Below, one piece after another: positions 33,989-44,429 of a DNA stretch of 64,000 bases (within the stretch, counting starts at the first letter, position 1; every line of letters begins with the position of its first letter). The DNA lies in NCBI GenBank assembly GCA_024279945.1, contig JAJRRA010000072.1:1-64000 (forward strand). Reading direction: 5' to 3'. Under the pieces are notes generated by a model. It was not told the DNA's origin. It saw nothing but the letters and a program-made list of their open reading frames with translations, and made no database searches. This DNA is from Gammaproteobacteria bacterium (lineage in GTDB: Bacteria; Pseudomonadota; Gammaproteobacteria; Xanthomonadales; SZUA-36). A program made the position numbers and the translations under genes.

Positions 33989-36754
33989 TCAGCTACGCAT
34001 GGATTCGAGTTGTTGGATCTGGATTTGCAAGTTTTCAACGTTCGCCTGGTGAGAGAGCAGACGTTGTTTTTCCTGCTCGACCACGGCAGTCGGTGCATTA
34101 TCAACGAAGCGGTTATTGCCCAATTTGCCCCGAGATTTTTTCAGGTCCGACTCTTCCCGGGCGAGTTGCTTGTTCAGGCGCGCAGGTTCTTCATCCACAT
34201 CAACCAGTCCCTGCAGCGGTATCAGGACTTTTAATTCCCCGACCAGTGCGACCGCACACTGGGACGTGTCAGCCTCGGCTGAAACCCACTCGGTGGACAG
34301 GATGCGGCCGAGGTGAGCAAGGACTTCACTGAAGCGGGTTTGCCTTGAACGATCCCGGTCCGCACCACCCTGAAACCTGACATCAAGCGGTTTTCCAGGC
34401 GGCAGGTTCAATTCTGAGCGAATGCGCCGGATGCCCTGGACTACTTCCTTCAGCCAGTTGATGTCCTCCTCGGCCTCCGGGTCGGTGTCTCCGGCTGCCG
34501 GGAAGGGCTGGATCATGATGCTGTCACCCTCAATAGCCAGCGGTGCTTTGACCTTTTGCCAGATTTCCTCGGTAATGAACGGCATCATCGGGTGCAGCGT
34601 TCTGAGAATGGTTTCAAGCACATGAAGCAGAGTGTGTCGGGTGCCCGAGCCCTCTGTCTTACCGCCGGATTGCAACAGCGGTTTGGTGAACTCAAGGTAC
34701 CAGTCACAATATTCATTCCAGATGAATTCATACAGCGCCTGTGCGGCCAGATCCAGCCGGAAGGCGCACAAATGCTGATCGACTTCGGCGATGACGGTGT
34801 TCAGACGGGAAAGAATCCACCGGTCGATGGTGCCCGGGCGTTGTGATGCGGTGACGCTGTGGCCATCGGTTTGCATCAGTACGAAGCGAGTTGCATTCCA
34901 CAGCTTGTTGCAGAAATTTCGATTTCCTTCGATCCGGCCCAGGTCAAAGCGGATATCCCGGCCGGTGGTGGCCAGTGTAGCGAAGGTGAATCTCAGTGCA
35001 TCCGTGCCGAAAGCAGGGATGCCATCGGGGAATTCTTTACGGGTGGCCTTTTCAATAGCAGGCGCCATGCGCGGTTGCATCAGGCTGGCGGTTCTTTTGT
35101 TGACCAGCGTTTCCAGATCAATGCCGTCAATCAGGTCCAGTGGATCCAGTACATTGCCTTTGGATTTAGACATTTTCTGGCCCTGTCCATCGCGAATCAG
35201 GCCATGAATGTAGACCGTCCGGAACGGCACATCATCCATGAATTTCAGGCCCATCATGATCATCCGTGCAACCCAGAAAAAGATAATGTCGAAGCCGGTG
35301 ACCATGACGCTGCCCGGGTAAAAACGGTTCAGGGACTCGGTTTGTTCCGGCCAGCCCAGGGTGGAGAAAGGCCACAGGGCAGAGGAAAACCAGGTATCCA
35401 GAACGTCCTCATCCTGGCGGAGTTTGATGTCATCGGCCAGGCCGGCTTTGCCGCGGGCATCCGCCTCGTTCATGCCGACATGGATGTTGCCTTCAGGGTC
35501 ATACCAGGCAGGAATCCGGTGCCCCCACCACAACTGGCGGGAGATACACCAGTCTTCGATGCGGTGCATCCAGTCAAAATAGGTCTTGTTCCAGTTTTCC
35601 GGCACAAAAGAAATCCGCCCGTCTTCCACTGCCTCAATAGCAGGTTTTGCCAGTGGTGCAATTTTTACATACCACTGATCGGTCAGGTAAGGCTCGACGA
35701 TGGCGTGGGAGCGGTCGCCCCGGGGGATCATCATGTTGTGATCTTCAGTCTTCTCCAGCAGGCCCTGCGATTCCAGGTCTTCCAGAATTTTTCGACGGGC
35801 TTCGAAGCGGTCCAGTCCACGGTAGGCTTCCGGTGCTTTATCATTCAGCGATGCATCAGCGTCCAGTACGTTGATCATCGGCAGGTCGTGCCGTTTTCCT
35901 ATTTCATAATCGTTGAAGTCGTGAGCGGGGGTGATTTTGACGCAACCCGAACCGAATTTGGCATCGACATAGTCATCGGCGATGATCGGGATCGTGCGCC
36001 CGGTCAGCGGTAGTTCCAGTTCCATTCCAAGCATGTCCCGGTAGCGCTCGTCATCGGGGTTGACTGCGACTGCCGTATCGCCCAGCAGGGTTTCCGGTCT
36101 GGTGGTAGCCACCACCAGGTAACCGCGGCCGTCCGTTCGGGGATATCGGATGTGCCAGAGCTTGCCCTTTTCCTCTTCTGAGATGACTTCCAGGTCGGAC
36201 AGGGCCGTGTGCAGAACAGGATCCCAGTTGACCAGGCGTTTGCCACGGTAGATCAGGCCTTCATCGAACAAAGTTACAAAGACTTTCCTGACGGCATGTG
36301 ACAGGTCTTCATCCATGGTGAAACGGTGCCTGGACCAGGCAACCGAGGCGCCCAGTCGCCGCATCTGCTTGCTGATGGTGTCGCCGGAATGCTCCTTCCA
36401 GTCCCAGACCGCTTCAACGAATTTCTCCCGACCCAGGTCATGGCGTGATTTGCCTTCTGCGAGCAGTCTCCTTTCCACTACCATCTGCGTGGCGATACCG
36501 GCATGATCGGTGCCAGGTTGCCACAAGGTATCGGCGCCTTTCATCCGTTGCCAGCGCGACAGCGTATCCATAATAGTGTCCTGGAACGCGTGGCCCATGT
36601 GCAGGCTGCCCGTGACGTTAGGTGGGGGCAGCATGATGCAATAGCGCTCTCGATCGCCTGCGTCTTCCTCAGCGGATGTTTCGAAGTATGCCTTTTCTTC
36701 CCAGAACTGATACCACCTCTGTTCAATGGCGGCCGGGTTATAACTTTTTTCCAT
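33989..36754 (-). CDS. valS: valyl-tRNA synthetase
   Basis: 921 aa from ATG 36754 ([19 protein letters not shown]), which gives the canonical start; an upstream in-frame extension is not family-like and would overlap holC. Class I motifs: [15 protein letters not shown] near 42 (HIGH) and KMSKSKGN near 526 (KMSKS). The editing domain lies between, and the C-terminal coiled coil ([19 protein letters not shown]) ends the protein. Follows pepA-holC as in Escherichia coli. Confidence 0.96.
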   Translation of the reverse strand: MEKSYNPAAIEQRWYQFWEEKAYFETSAEEDAGDRERYCIMLPPPNVTGSLHMGHAFQDTIMDTLSRWQRMKGADTLWQPGTDHAGIATQMVVERRLLAEGKSRHDLGREKFVEAVWDWKEHSGDTISKQMRRLGASVAWSRHRFTMDEDLSHAVRKVFVTLFDEGLIYRGKRLVNWDPVLHTALSDLEVISEEEKGKLWHIRYPRTDGRGYLVVATTRPETLLGDTAVAVNPDDERYRDMLGMELELPLTGRTIPIIADDYVDAKFGSGCVKITPAHDFNDYEIGKRHDLPMINVLDADASLNDKAPEAYRGLDRFEARRKILEDLESQGLLEKTEDHNMMIPRGDRSHAIVEPYLTDQWYVKIAPLAKPAIEAVEDGRISFVPENWNKTYFDWMHRIEDWCISRQLWWGHRIPAWYDPEGNIHVGMNEADARGKAGLADDIKLRQDEDVLDTWFSSALWPFSTLGWPEQTESLNRFYPGSVMVTGFDIIFFWVARMIMMGLKFMDDVPFRTVYIHGLIRDGQGQKMSKSKGNVLDPLDLIDGIDLETLVNKRTASLMQPRMAPAIEKATRKEFPDGIPAFGTDALRFTFATLATTGRDIRFDLGRIEGNRNFCNKLWNATRFVLMQTDGHSVTASQRPGTIDRWILSRLNTVIAEVDQHLCAFRLDLAAQALYEFIWNEYCDWYLEFTKPLLQSGGKTEGSGTRHTLLHVLETILRTLHPMMPFITEEIWQKVKAPLAIEGDSIMIQPFPAAGDTDPEAEEDINWLKEVVQGIRRIRSELNLPPGKPLDVRFQGGADRDRSRQTRFSEVLAHLGRILSTEWVSAEADTSQCAVALVGELKVLIPLQGLVDVDEEPARLNKQLAREESDLKKSRGKLGNNRFVDNAPTAVVEQEKQRLLSHQANVENLQIQIQQLESMRS

Positions 36755-36797
36755 GCTTGTCTCGTACGTCTTCAGGATGCTATTGCCATGTTCAGGG

Positions 36798-37244
36798 CTA
36801 AGCTGATGATCCAATAGGGTGGCTGGCCGGGTCCAGTCCCTGCTCACGGTAAGATCTGAATTTGTGTCGTGATGCGACCCGTTGCGCAGGGCTGCCGGGT
36901 ACGATTTCCAGCAGGCGTTTGAACCTGTTAGGCTCAGGTATGGCGGTGTTGGTCAGGTTGATCAGTACTTCACTTTTCCCTTCCTCAACTGACGGCACAT
37001 CCGGGCCGGAAATGATCACCGGCGCTCGTAGATCCCCGGGGTTGACCGAGTGTGGCAAAAACCTGCCGGTGGTGTAATCCCACATCAGATCATCCAGCTT
37101 GTTGGCAAGATCACGGGTTTCCGTAAGTACCGTTATCCGGTGTCCCTGCTCCCAGGCCATTAGCGCCAGGCGGCACGCCAACTGCTCTGCCGTGAGCGCA
37201 TCTTCGCCCAGTACGTAAAAATCTACCTGGCAGGCATCGGCCAT
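36798..37244 (-). CDS. holC: DNA polymerase III chi subunit
   Basis: 148 aa from ATG 37244. Chi features: [34 protein letters not shown] at the start, [14 protein letters not shown] near 55-68 (canonical LW-F-x(2)-FxPH region), and [17 protein letters not shown]. Chi contacts SSB and psi at the replisome. The ATG overlaps the pepA stop by one base (TAATG). Confidence 0.9.
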   Translation of the reverse strand: MADACQVDFYVLGEDALTAEQLACRLALMAWEQGHRITVLTETRDLANKLDDLMWDYTTGRFLPHSVNPGDLRAPVIISGPDVPSVEEGKSEVLINLTNTAIPEPNRFKRLLEIVPGSPAQRVASRHKFRSYREQGLDPASHPIGSSA

Positions 37245-38725
37245 TATGAGTTGGCGCTCTGGTCGATGAGGTATTGCGTGAGCAGGCCGCACGGGCGGCC
37301 GGTTGCACCGTCATCACAACCCCATTTCCAGGCAGAACCTGCGATATCCATGTGTGCCCAGTTCTGGTCTTCCATAAAGCGGGAAAGAAAACAGGCTGCA
37401 GTCAGCATACCCGCTGACATGCCGCCAATATTTTTCATGTCAGCGAATGGCGTATCGAGTTGGGACTGATATTCATCCCACAACGGCATGCGCCAGGCCC
37501 GGTCCACAATGGCGTCACCGGCAGCAATAAGATCCTCGGCCAACTCATCGTCATTGCTTATCAGGCCCGATGCATGGTGGCCCAGTGCAACCACGGCAGC
37601 GCCGGTGAGTGTTGCCACATCGATTACCGCTCTGGGGTTAAACTTTTCACTGTAGGTCAGTGCATCGCACAGAACCATGCGCCCTTCAGCGTCCGTATTC
37701 AGCACTTCGATGGTTTTTCCAGACATGCTGGTCAAAACGTCACCTGGGCGGTAGGCATCGGCATCCGGCATGTTTTCCACTGCCGCGACGATACAGATCA
37801 GGTTGATCGGTAACTGGAGTTTTGCACAGGATACAAATGCGCCCAGTACACTGGCTGCCCCGCACATGTCATATTTCATCTGCATCATGTTTTCGCTGGG
37901 CTTGAGCGACAGGCCGCCGGAGTCAAAGGTAACCCCTTTGCCCACCAGCACGATTGGCTGTTGATCAGTCGGGCCGCCAGAATATTTCAGCACGATCAGT
38001 TTGGCGGCATTGCTGCTTCCCCGGGAAACGCCCAGCAGGGCATCCATCCCAAGTTCCGCCATGTGTTCCTCTTCAAGGAGGTCCAATTCGACCTTGTCGT
38101 ATTGATTGGCAATGCTCGAGGCTTCCTGTGCGAGGTAGGCCGGGTTGCAGATATTCGGCGGCAAGTCCCCCAGGAGGCGGGCCTTGGCGAAACCAAGTGC
38201 GAATCCCTCGGCTTCTACCAGTATCGCTTCCTGGGATTCATCACCGCTGAACGAGGCTGCCTTCAGGGGTACGGGCGCCTCGTCTTTTGGAGCCTTGGTG
38301 ACCGTGTAGAGGTAGTTGGCCCGGTGTACGGCCAGTGCGGCCTGTCTCAAGCGCCAGCGGGGATCACTGTCCTCGAATTCGAGGTCATGGAGGCTCACAT
38401 GGCAACGGGTAAAAGCACGGTCGCGAAGCACCGTGCCGCCTGCCTGGCAGGCCCGGTCAAAACGGGATGGGTTCAATTTTTCCTGCTTGCCGCAGCCCAC
38501 CACCAGCACCCGTGATGCGGCCAGACCGTTGAGACCATGCAGTAATGTCGTTTTGCCCAGTCCGGTTTCAATATCGCCGGTCTCCAGTAAACTGCTGATT
38601 TTTCCGCCACTCGCCGCATCAATATCCTGCGCAGAAGCAGACAGATCACCTCCGGCGGTAACGCCGATGACCAGGCATTCAGTTTGAACAAGCCGGGGAG
38701 ATTCATTAACCAGGCTGAATTTCAT
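37244..38725 (-). CDS. pepA: leucyl aminopeptidase PepA (M17)
   Basis: 493 aa. Two-domain M17 peptidase: VLVGKGVTFDSGGLSLKPS near 250-268 (metal and catalytic Lys/Asp), NTDAEGRMVLCDAL near 330 (the family signature with Asp, Glu, Arg) and the AxLTGAAVVALG segment near 358. It removes N-terminal residues in the cytoplasm as a hexamer; in Escherichia coli it also binds DNA in Xer recombination. Divergent from lptF, as is usual in gammaproteobacteria. Confidence 0.95.
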   Translation of the reverse strand: MKFSLVNESPRLVQTECLVIGVTAGGDLSASAQDIDAASGGKISSLLETGDIETGLGKTTLLHGLNGLAASRVLVVGCGKQEKLNPSRFDRACQAGGTVLRDRAFTRCHVSLHDLEFEDSDPRWRLRQAALAVHRANYLYTVTKAPKDEAPVPLKAASFSGDESQEAILVEAEGFALGFAKARLLGDLPPNICNPAYLAQEASSIANQYDKVELDLLEEEHMAELGMDALLGVSRGSSNAAKLIVLKYSGGPTDQQPIVLVGKGVTFDSGGLSLKPSENMMQMKYDMCGAASVLGAFVSCAKLQLPINLICIVAAVENMPDADAYRPGDVLTSMSGKTIEVLNTDAEGRMVLCDALTYSEKFNPRAVIDVATLTGAAVVALGHHASGLISNDDELAEDLIAAGDAIVDRAWRMPLWDEYQSQLDTPFADMKNIGGMSAGMLTAACFLSRFMEDQNWAHMDIAGSAWKWGCDDGATGRPCGLLTQYLIDQSANS

Positions 38726-38896
38726 AAAATAGTTTCCTTGATTTGTCGTAAGCTGCGAAGATCAAATTGCCGGTCTGGATTGAACAAACGGCTTATTCTA
38801 CTCGGGCCGGGTATTACTTGCCAGATTGCAACGATCCGGTATGTGACACCCAGTCCTGAAACGAAGACGGGATGTATATTAAATCGTGAGGCAAAG

Positions 38897-39970
38897 CTGA
38901 ATATATTGCAAAAATACATACTGCGTGAATGGGTCTGGACCTTTTTCGCGGTAGCGGTGGTATTGTTGACTGTGATGATCGGCGTTTCACTGGGCGAGTT
39001 ACTCAGTGATGTGGCCGGCGGCCGTTTGCCTTCGGGTCTGATGGGCACCCTGATGCTGCTGAAAATGCCGAATGTGTTCAGCACCATCATCCCGCTAAGT
39101 ATCTTTATCGCCATCATCTGGGGTACGGGCAGGATGTACCGCGATCAGGAAATGTCTGTGATGAGGGCCAGCGGTTTTAACTGGCTGATGCTGCTTCGCC
39201 CCTTGTTCAACTTGTTGATGCCAGTGGCGGTTTTTCTGCTGGCTGTGGATATGTTTGTGGCGCCAAAAGCGGCCGGTATGGTGCGGGATAAGCTGGAGGA
39301 GGCGTACCGGACAGCAGCGGAGTGGGGACTCCAAACCGGGCAGTTCCATGTCCTTAAAGGAGGGGATCTCGTGCTGTATGTGGAGTCGGTAGACAAGGAT
39401 GGCCGCACCCTGAGGAATATTTTTATTCAACAGAAGCAGAATGAGCGGGAGCAGGTGTGGAGTGCGAAAAAAGGTTATTACTGGCTGGACAAGGAGGCGG
39501 GGGAGCGCTATTTGACACTGGAGGACGGTCAGATCACGGAAGGTGGGACTGAAGCACTCGATTTTCGCATCATCCACTTCTCCCGCAACGACCTGAGGCT
39601 GCCGGAGCTTGAACACAGGTCGAAAACGGTTTCACTTGAAGCCCGGGCAAGCAGCGAGATCATGCTTTCTTCCCAGTTGGAAGATATTGCAGAGATCCAG
39701 TGGCGCGTTTCGCCGGCAATCGCAGTCATAGTGCTTGGGCTGCTGGCAATTCCCTTGTCCCACTCAGCGCCAAGGGAAGGCCGTGGTGGTCGGGTGATTC
39801 TTGGTATCCTGACCTATACGGTTTACGCCAACATCCTTTACATGTGGCGTTCCTGGATTGCCCGGGGAGACTTGCCCCCTGCGTGGGGTTTGTGGTGGGT
39901 GCACCTGTTGGTTTTTGTCGTTGCCCTGATCTGGCTCAAACGCCAGGGGCGTATGGTCGGAAAGGGTTGA
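38897..39970 (+). CDS. lptF: LPS export permease LptF
   Basis: 357 aa if started at CTG 38897, reading (M)NILQKYILREWVWTFFAV. GAGG at 38888-38891 is five bases upstream and the N-terminus then matches the length seen in LptF (Tyr-Leu-x-Arg-Glu at residues 7-11). TTG 38906 is the nearest alternative. Six membrane segments, three at each end, flank a periplasmic jellyroll. With LptG and the LptB ATPase it extracts lipopolysaccharide from the inner membrane. lptG starts 3 bases after the stop. Distance and order opposite pepA are canonical. Confidence 0.88.
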   Translation: MNILQKYILREWVWTFFAVAVVLLTVMIGVSLGELLSDVAGGRLPSGLMGTLMLLKMPNVFSTIIPLSIFIAIIWGTGRMYRDQEMSVMRASGFNWLMLLRPLFNLLMPVAVFLLAVDMFVAPKAAGMVRDKLEEAYRTAAEWGLQTGQFHVLKGGDLVLYVESVDKDGRTLRNIFIQQKQNEREQVWSAKKGYYWLDKEAGERYLTLEDGQITEGGTEALDFRIIHFSRNDLRLPELEHRSKTVSLEARASSEIMLSSQLEDIAEIQWRVSPAIAVIVLGLLAIPLSHSAPREGRGGRVILGILTYTVYANILYMWRSWIARGDLPPAWGLWWVHLLVFVVALIWLKRQGRMVGKG

Positions 39971-39972
39971 AC

Positions 39973-41058
39973 ATGGTTAAGTTGGTTGATCGCTATGTTG
40001 GAAGGGCGGCCCTGACCGGGATGCTGGCCGTGTGGTTTGCGATGACCATGCTGTTCATCCTGTTCAGCCTGCTGGGTGAGTTACGGGACACACAGGGTAA
40101 CTACGGTACCGGTGACGTCTTCTGGTTCATTTTATTGACTACGCCGCGCATGGCTTACCAGATTTTCCCTGTTTCGGCACTGCTGGGTGCGCTGGTTGGT
40201 GTGGGTGGGCTTGCCGCCGCCAATGAACTTGTGGTGTTCCGCACTTCGGGTGTTTCCCGATTCCGGCTGGCTATTGCAGGCATTGCCGGAGCCATGTTGC
40301 TGACGGTTCCTGTCCTGATTATGGGGGAATGGGTGGCGCCAGCCGCCGAGCAACAGGCGCGAGCCTTCCGTCTCAGCGAAATGGTGGGGCGCGCTATTAT
40401 TGGCGGCCCGAGCGGAGTATGGATGCGGGATGGCAATGATATTGTCAATATTCAGCTTCCCTTGTTGTCCGCCAACCGGGGAGAGCAGTCGGTGGAGTTC
40501 AATGATATTGTGATCTATAACTTTTCCGATAATTCCAGGCTGCAGGCTATTACGCGGGCAGACAATGCATTTCATACGGGTGAGAGTTGGACCCTGGAAA
40601 ATGTATCAACGGTTCATTTCAGCGATTCGGGCGCTCGGTCAAGCCGGTCTGCGGAGCAAATATGGCCTACTGAGGTTAAACCGGAATTACTGGATTCCGC
40701 AGTCACGCGGCCCAGTCGCCTGTCATTGCGTTCGCTGTGGGAATATCTTGGCTATCTGAATGAAAACGGTCTTGATGATCGCGTCTACCAGGCGGCGTTA
40801 TGGGAGAAAATTCTGTTTCCGTTCACGGTAATTGCCCTTGTTCTGGCCGGAATGCCCTTCGTTTTCGGGGCTGCCAGAATGCATAATCTGGGCGTACGAT
40901 TGTTTTTTGGAATGATGCTCGGCGGCTTGTTCATGATTGCCAGCCGGGCGTTTCAGAAATTCGGTGATGTTTATGATCTGCCGGCGGTACTGACCATCAT
41001 TCTGCCGCCCCTGCTGCTGGCTGTTGTCGCCACCCTGGTCCTGCGGCGTTCCGTGTGA
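39973..41058 (+). CDS. lptG: LPS export permease LptG
   Basis: 361 aa from ATG 39973 with AAGGG upstream. MVKLVDRYVGRAALTGMLAVWFAM opens the first helix; then the YQIFPVSALLGALVGVGGLAANEL segment near 55 and the EWVAP periplasmic motif near 120. Three helices follow after the jellyroll. Partner of LptF. The C-terminal 261 bases lie antisense to the extended end of the RDD gene. Confidence 0.94.
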   Translation: MVKLVDRYVGRAALTGMLAVWFAMTMLFILFSLLGELRDTQGNYGTGDVFWFILLTTPRMAYQIFPVSALLGALVGVGGLAAANELVVFRTSGVSRFRLAIAGIAGAMLLTVPVLIMGEWVAPAAEQQARAFRLSEMVGRAIIGGPSGVWMRDGNDIVNIQLPLLSANRGEQSVEFNDIVIYNFSDNSRLQAITRADNAFHTGESWTLENVSTVHFSDSGARSSRSAEQIWPTEVKPELLDSAVTRPSRLSLRSLWEYLGYLNENGLDDRVYQAALWEKILFPFTVIALVLAGMPFVFGAARMHNLGVRLFFGMMLGGLFMIASRAFQKFGDVYDLPAVLTIILPPLLLAVVATLVLRRSV

Positions 41059-41511
41059 ACCCGGTAGCGCAGGCTCCTGGCAATGCAGCAAGCGCGTACG
41101 ACTAGCCCAGTCATGCCAGGTCCGTTTTTCGGAATCGAACAAGGACCACATAAACCCCAGACCGGCCGCCGCTACCGAGAGAATTGAAGCCAGGAATCTG
41201 ACGGCACACCATTTCCACTCCGGCCGTTGGCCTGCTTCGTCGCTGATGCACACATGCCAGGCTCTCATCCCCAGGGTCATGCCCCCTTTGTGCCAACACC
41301 AGGCCAGGTAAGCGAACCACACCAGGAACAGGTAGGTAGTATAAAGAGGATCTTGCATGGCGGTGTGATTGCCGGTTCCAGCCAGCATGGCGAGCGCTGT
41401 TGCCAGCATGAGCAGTGCGATGATTATGACCGCATCGTAGAGCATGATCAACAAGCGGCGAACCAGGCTGCAGGGTGTTCCGCTCGGTATTGTGCGTTTG
41501 CGTGAAAACAT
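40798..41511 (-). CDS. RDD-family membrane protein with C-terminal read-through
   Basis: 237 aa. Starts MFSRKRTIPSGTPCSLVRRLLIMLYDAVIIIALLM, with the R-D pair of RDD proteins partly preserved (RR-x(7)-D), three helices, and GMTLGMRAWHVCISDEAGQRP near 80. The domain ends at WHDWASRTRLL near 145, where relatives stop. No stop codon occurs until 40798, so about 90 further polar residues (GTPQDQGGDNSQQQGRQ..) are encoded antisense to lptG. The tail is probably the result of a lost stop codon. Function unknown; RDD proteins of this locus type are often next to lptG. Confidence 0.72.
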   Translation of the reverse strand: MFSRKRTIPSGTPCSLVRRLLIMLYDAVIIIALLMLATALAMLAGTGNHTAMQDPLYTTYLFLVWFAYLAWCWHKGGMTLGMRAWHVCISDEAGQRPEWKWCAVRFLASILSVAAAGLGFMWSLFDSEKRTWHDWASRTRLLHCQEPALPGSHGTPQDQGGDNSQQQGRQNDGQYRRQIINITEFLKRPAGNHEQAAEHHSKKQSYAQIMHSGSPENEGHSGQNKGNYRERKQNFLP

Positions 41512-41720
41512 GATTTCCTGTGTTTGAAAGTTGTGTTTGGCGAGTTATTGACTATTATCACCGATCAGGATTGAAATGGCCTGGTATTGATGCGGGCATG
41601 GAATTCCACCTCCTCCTTCGGTTATCCTGTGCCGCCGGGGAAGTCTGGATAATCTTTGACTTCAGTGATTTTATACCCGGTTGAGAACATATCTTTGTCA
41701 GAACCAATTGGAAACAGGCT

Positions 41721-42497
41721 ATGCCAAGACTTCAAAAACACCGATTCACGATGGTGCTGCTCAATACCTGCTTTGCTTTTGTATTGTGGGGTAGCGTACA
41801 GGCCCAGACCCTGGGCGCCACAGTACAGGTAGAATCCCGAATCAATCAGGATGCCGTTACCTCGCAGCAGCAGGTGAGCGCTCTGGCCATGCAGACCCAG
41901 GATCTGTTGGCTGAGTATCGCTCAGTTGTACGGGAAACCGAAAGTCTTAAAATCTACGATGACAACCTCGAAAGGGTGGTCACGGATCAGCGTAATGAAA
42001 TCGTCTCCATCAACCGGCAATTGGCCGGTCTGGAAGCGACCAACAGGGGGGTTGTTCCCTTGATGCTGGAGATGATTGATGCGCTGGGACAGATCGTAGA
42101 AGCAGATATTCCGTTTCGACTCGAAGAGCGCCGCGCACGTGTTGATCGACTGCGTAACATGATGGACCAGGCCGAAGTGACCGCTTCTGAAAAATACCGG
42201 CGAGTGATGGAAGCCTACCAGAGTGAATTGGAATTTGGCCGCACCACGGAAGCATATTCAGATACCTTGCCCACGACCGGGCAGACAGTCGACTTCCTCC
42301 GGGTTGGCAGAACCCTGCTTGTCTACCAGACCAGCGACAGCAGCGTTACCGGCTGGTTCAATCCGGGCACTCGTCAATTCGAGGAGTTACCCGAGCGCTA
42401 TCGCCGCGAAGTCAAGGAAGGCCTGGCCATCGCCAGGAATGAAAAAGCACCCAACCTCGTGGTTCTTCCTGTGCCGGGTCCGGAGGTGGTGCAATGA
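41721..42497 (+). CDS. DUF3450 periplasmic protein of the TonB2-type system
   Basis: 258 aa. Signal peptide MVLLNTCFAFVLWGSVQAQ inside an N-terminal extension; ATG 41721 used, ATG 41751 possible. The body is a long coiled coil (QTQDLLAEYRSVVRETESLKIYDDNLERVV...), followed by DIPFRLEERRARVDRLRNMMDQAEVTASEKYRRVMEAYQ, typical of DUF3450, then a small globular end. It always precedes ttpC-like genes in related loci. Its stop overlaps the next ATG (ATGA). It probably helps to couple the energising complex through the periplasm. Confidence 0.85.
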   Translation: MPRLQKHRFTMVLLNTCFAFVLWGSVQAQTLGATVQVESRINQDAVTSQQQVSALAMQTQDLLAEYRSVVRETESLKIYDDNLERVVTDQRNEIVSINRQLAGLEATNRGVVPLMLEMIDALGQIVEADIPFRLEERRARVDRLRNMMDQAEVTASEKYRRVMEAYQSELEFGRTTEAYSDTLPTTGQTVDFLRVGRTLLVYQTSDSSVTGWFNPGTRQFEELPERYRREVKEGLAIARNEKAPNLVVLPVPGPEVVQ

Positions 42498-43840
42498 AAA
42501 AACTGAGCATGGTATTAGCCCTGTCTGTTCTTGCGGCGTCTCCGCTGGCGGGGGCACAAACTTTGGACGACCTCGCTCGCATTGTTCGAGAAGCGGCAAC
42601 GACTGAAGCCCGGATTAATCAGGAGCGTGAAGCAACCTTTCTGGCTGAACGAAACAATCAACGCAAATTGCTGGCCAAAGCACGCCAGGAACTGGCTAAT
42701 GAAAATGCACGCAGTGACCGCCTGCGTGACGAGTACGACAAAAATGAAAGATCGCTGGCCGAACTCGAAACCACCCTGTCGGAGCGGATGGGCAATCTGG
42801 GTGAATTGTTTGGTGTAGTGCGGCAGGCATCCGGTGACGTCCAGGCTGCATTGGATGACTCCATGGTGACGGCCCAAATGCCCGGCAGGACACAATTTCT
42901 GTCCGACCTGTCTCAGCGGCGGGAACTGCCTACCGTGCCTGAACTGCGGAACTTGTGGTCAGCGATGGTCACGGAAATTGCGGAATCCGGAAAAGTGGTC
43001 AAGTTTACCGCTACGGTTGAGAGGACCAGCGGTGAAAAGCAGGATATGGAAATTACCCGGGTGGGTGTGTTCAACGCAGTGTCAGATGGGCTGTTCCTCG
43101 ACTGGGACACCAGCAAGAGCCGCGTCAACCTGATTGAACTTGCACGTCAGCCTGCAGACCGCTTCGGCAGTATGGCGCGCGATTTGCAAAAAGCCTCAGC
43201 CGGCGAGATGGTGGGATTTTCGGTTGATTTTACACGCGGCCAGATTCTGCGCGCCGTGGTTCAGTCCAAGACGCCAATTGAGCGGGTTAAAGAGGATGGC
43301 GGCCCGGTGGGTTATGTGATTATCGGGCTGGGTTTATTCGGCCTGTTGCTGTGTTTGTGGAAGGGTTTCTCGCTTTATACCACCGGCGGCAAGATGTCCC
43401 GCCAACTCAATCGTGAAACTGCTGACAAGACCAACCCGCTCGGCCGGGTGCTCGCAGTTTACAGTGACAACCCGGATACCGATATCGAGACGCTTGAACT
43501 GAAGCTCGATGAGGCGATCCTGCGTGAAACCGCACCCATTGAGACTGGCCTGAGTTTTATCAAAGTGTTGTATGTGGTGGCGCCGCTGCTCGGCTTGCTG
43601 GGAACGGTGGTCGGCATGATCGGGACCTTCCAGATGATCACGCTGTTTGGCACTGGTGATCCGCGCATGATGGCCGGCGGCATTTCAACCGCTCTGGTCA
43701 CCACGGTGCCTGGGCTCATCGTGGCCATTCCGTTAACGCTGCTGCACAGTTTCCTGCAGGGCAAGGCGAAAACCCTGATCCAGGTGCTCGAAGAACAGGC
43801 CGCTGGTCTGATTGCGAGGCTGGCAGAGAGCCGCGGGTGA
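42494..43840 (+). CDS. TtpC-like MotA/TolQ/ExbB proton channel protein
   Basis: 448 aa. Signal peptide MKKLSMVLALSVLAASPLAGAQ, a periplasmic coiled-coil domain (about 25-250: NQRKLLAKARQELANENARSDRL..), one helix near 275 (VGYVIIGLGLFGLLLCLW), then the TolQ/ExbB core with PLLGLLGTVVGMIGTFQMITLFG near 360 and ALVTTVPGLIVAIPLTLLH near 400. This long ExbB is the extra component (TtpC) described for Vibrio TonB2 systems. Start overlaps DUF3450, end overlaps exbB (GTGA). Confidence 0.88.
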   Translation: MKKLSMVLALSVLAASPLAGAQTLDDLARIVREAATTEARINQEREATFLAERNNQRKLLAKARQELANENARSDRLRDEYDKNERSLAELETTLSERMGNLGELFGVVRQASGDVQAALDDSMVTAQMPGRTQFLSDLSQRRELPTVPELRNLWSAMVTEIAESGKVVKFTATVERTSGEKQDMEITRVGVFNAVSDGLFLDWDTSKSRVNLIELARQPADRFGSMARDLQKASAGEMVGFSVDFTRGQILRAVVQSKTPIERVKEDGGPVGYVIIGLGLFGLLLCLWKGFSLYTTGGKMSRQLNRETADKTNPLGRVLAVYSDNPDTDIETLELKLDEAILRETAPIETGLSFIKVLYVVAPLLGLLGTVVGMIGTFQMITLFGTGDPRMMAGGISTALVTTVPGLIVAIPLTLLHSFLQGKAKTLIQVLEEQAAGLIARLAESRG

Positions 43841-44361
43841 TCTGGTTTTATCAAGCGCTCGGTTCGATCCGTGAGTTCATGGCGCTGGGCGGAGATGTGC
43901 TGTGGGCCATTATGTTTGTGTTGTTCCTCATGTGGACATTTATCCTGGAGCGCATTTGGTATATCTACCGGGTCTATCCGGCCAGGAAACGGGTGGTTGT
44001 GGCCAAATGGGAAACCCGTTCGGATACATCTTCCTGGTACGCGAGAAAAATACGTGAAGGCCTTATTTCTGAGGCGGCTGTCGCACTGAAAAGAAATATT
44101 GGCCTGATCAAGGCGCTGATAGCCATCTGTCCCCTGCTGGGCTTGATGGGAACCGTCACCGGGATGATCACGGTATTTGACGTCATGACTTTCAGCGGCG
44201 GAGGAAATGCAAGAGCGATGGCAGGGGGTGTGTCAATGGCGACGGTTCCGACTATGGCCGGCATGGTAGCCGCACTTTCCGGTGTGTATTTTGGAACCTG
44301 GCTGGAACACAAAACTCAAACAGAAACTGAGAAACTGGAAGACCTGTTACAACATCATTGA
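43837..44361 (+). CDS. exbB: ExbB-type proton channel subunit
   Basis: 174 aa from GTG 43837. Three helices: IMFVLFLMWTFILERIWYIYR near 26, then ICPLLGLMGTVTGMITVFDVMTF near 92 and MATVPTMAGMVAALSGVYFGTWLE near 130. The LLGLxGTVxGMI motif is the family signature. Inner membrane, forms the proton channel with ExbD. Second MotA/TolQ/ExbB-type gene in a row, matching TonB2 organisation. Confidence 0.9.
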   Translation: MIWFYQALGSIREFMALGGDVLWAIMFVLFLMWTFILERIWYIYRVYPARKRVVVAKWETRSDTSSWYARKIREGLISEAAVALKRNIGLIKALIAICPLLGLMGTVTGMITVFDVMTFSGGGNARAMAGGVSMATVPTMAGMVAALSGVYFGTWLEHKTQTETEKLEDLLQHH

Positions 44362-44429
44362 ACAGGGCCTGTTGCAACAGACCCTAAGCTGGCGTCATCA
44401 GGATTGACGCCAATGACGAGGACCCATGC

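Noticed and set aside
34859-36013. 384-codon plus-strand frame opposite valS
   Set aside because: Antisense shadow of a highly conserved gene; no start signal or family resemblance.
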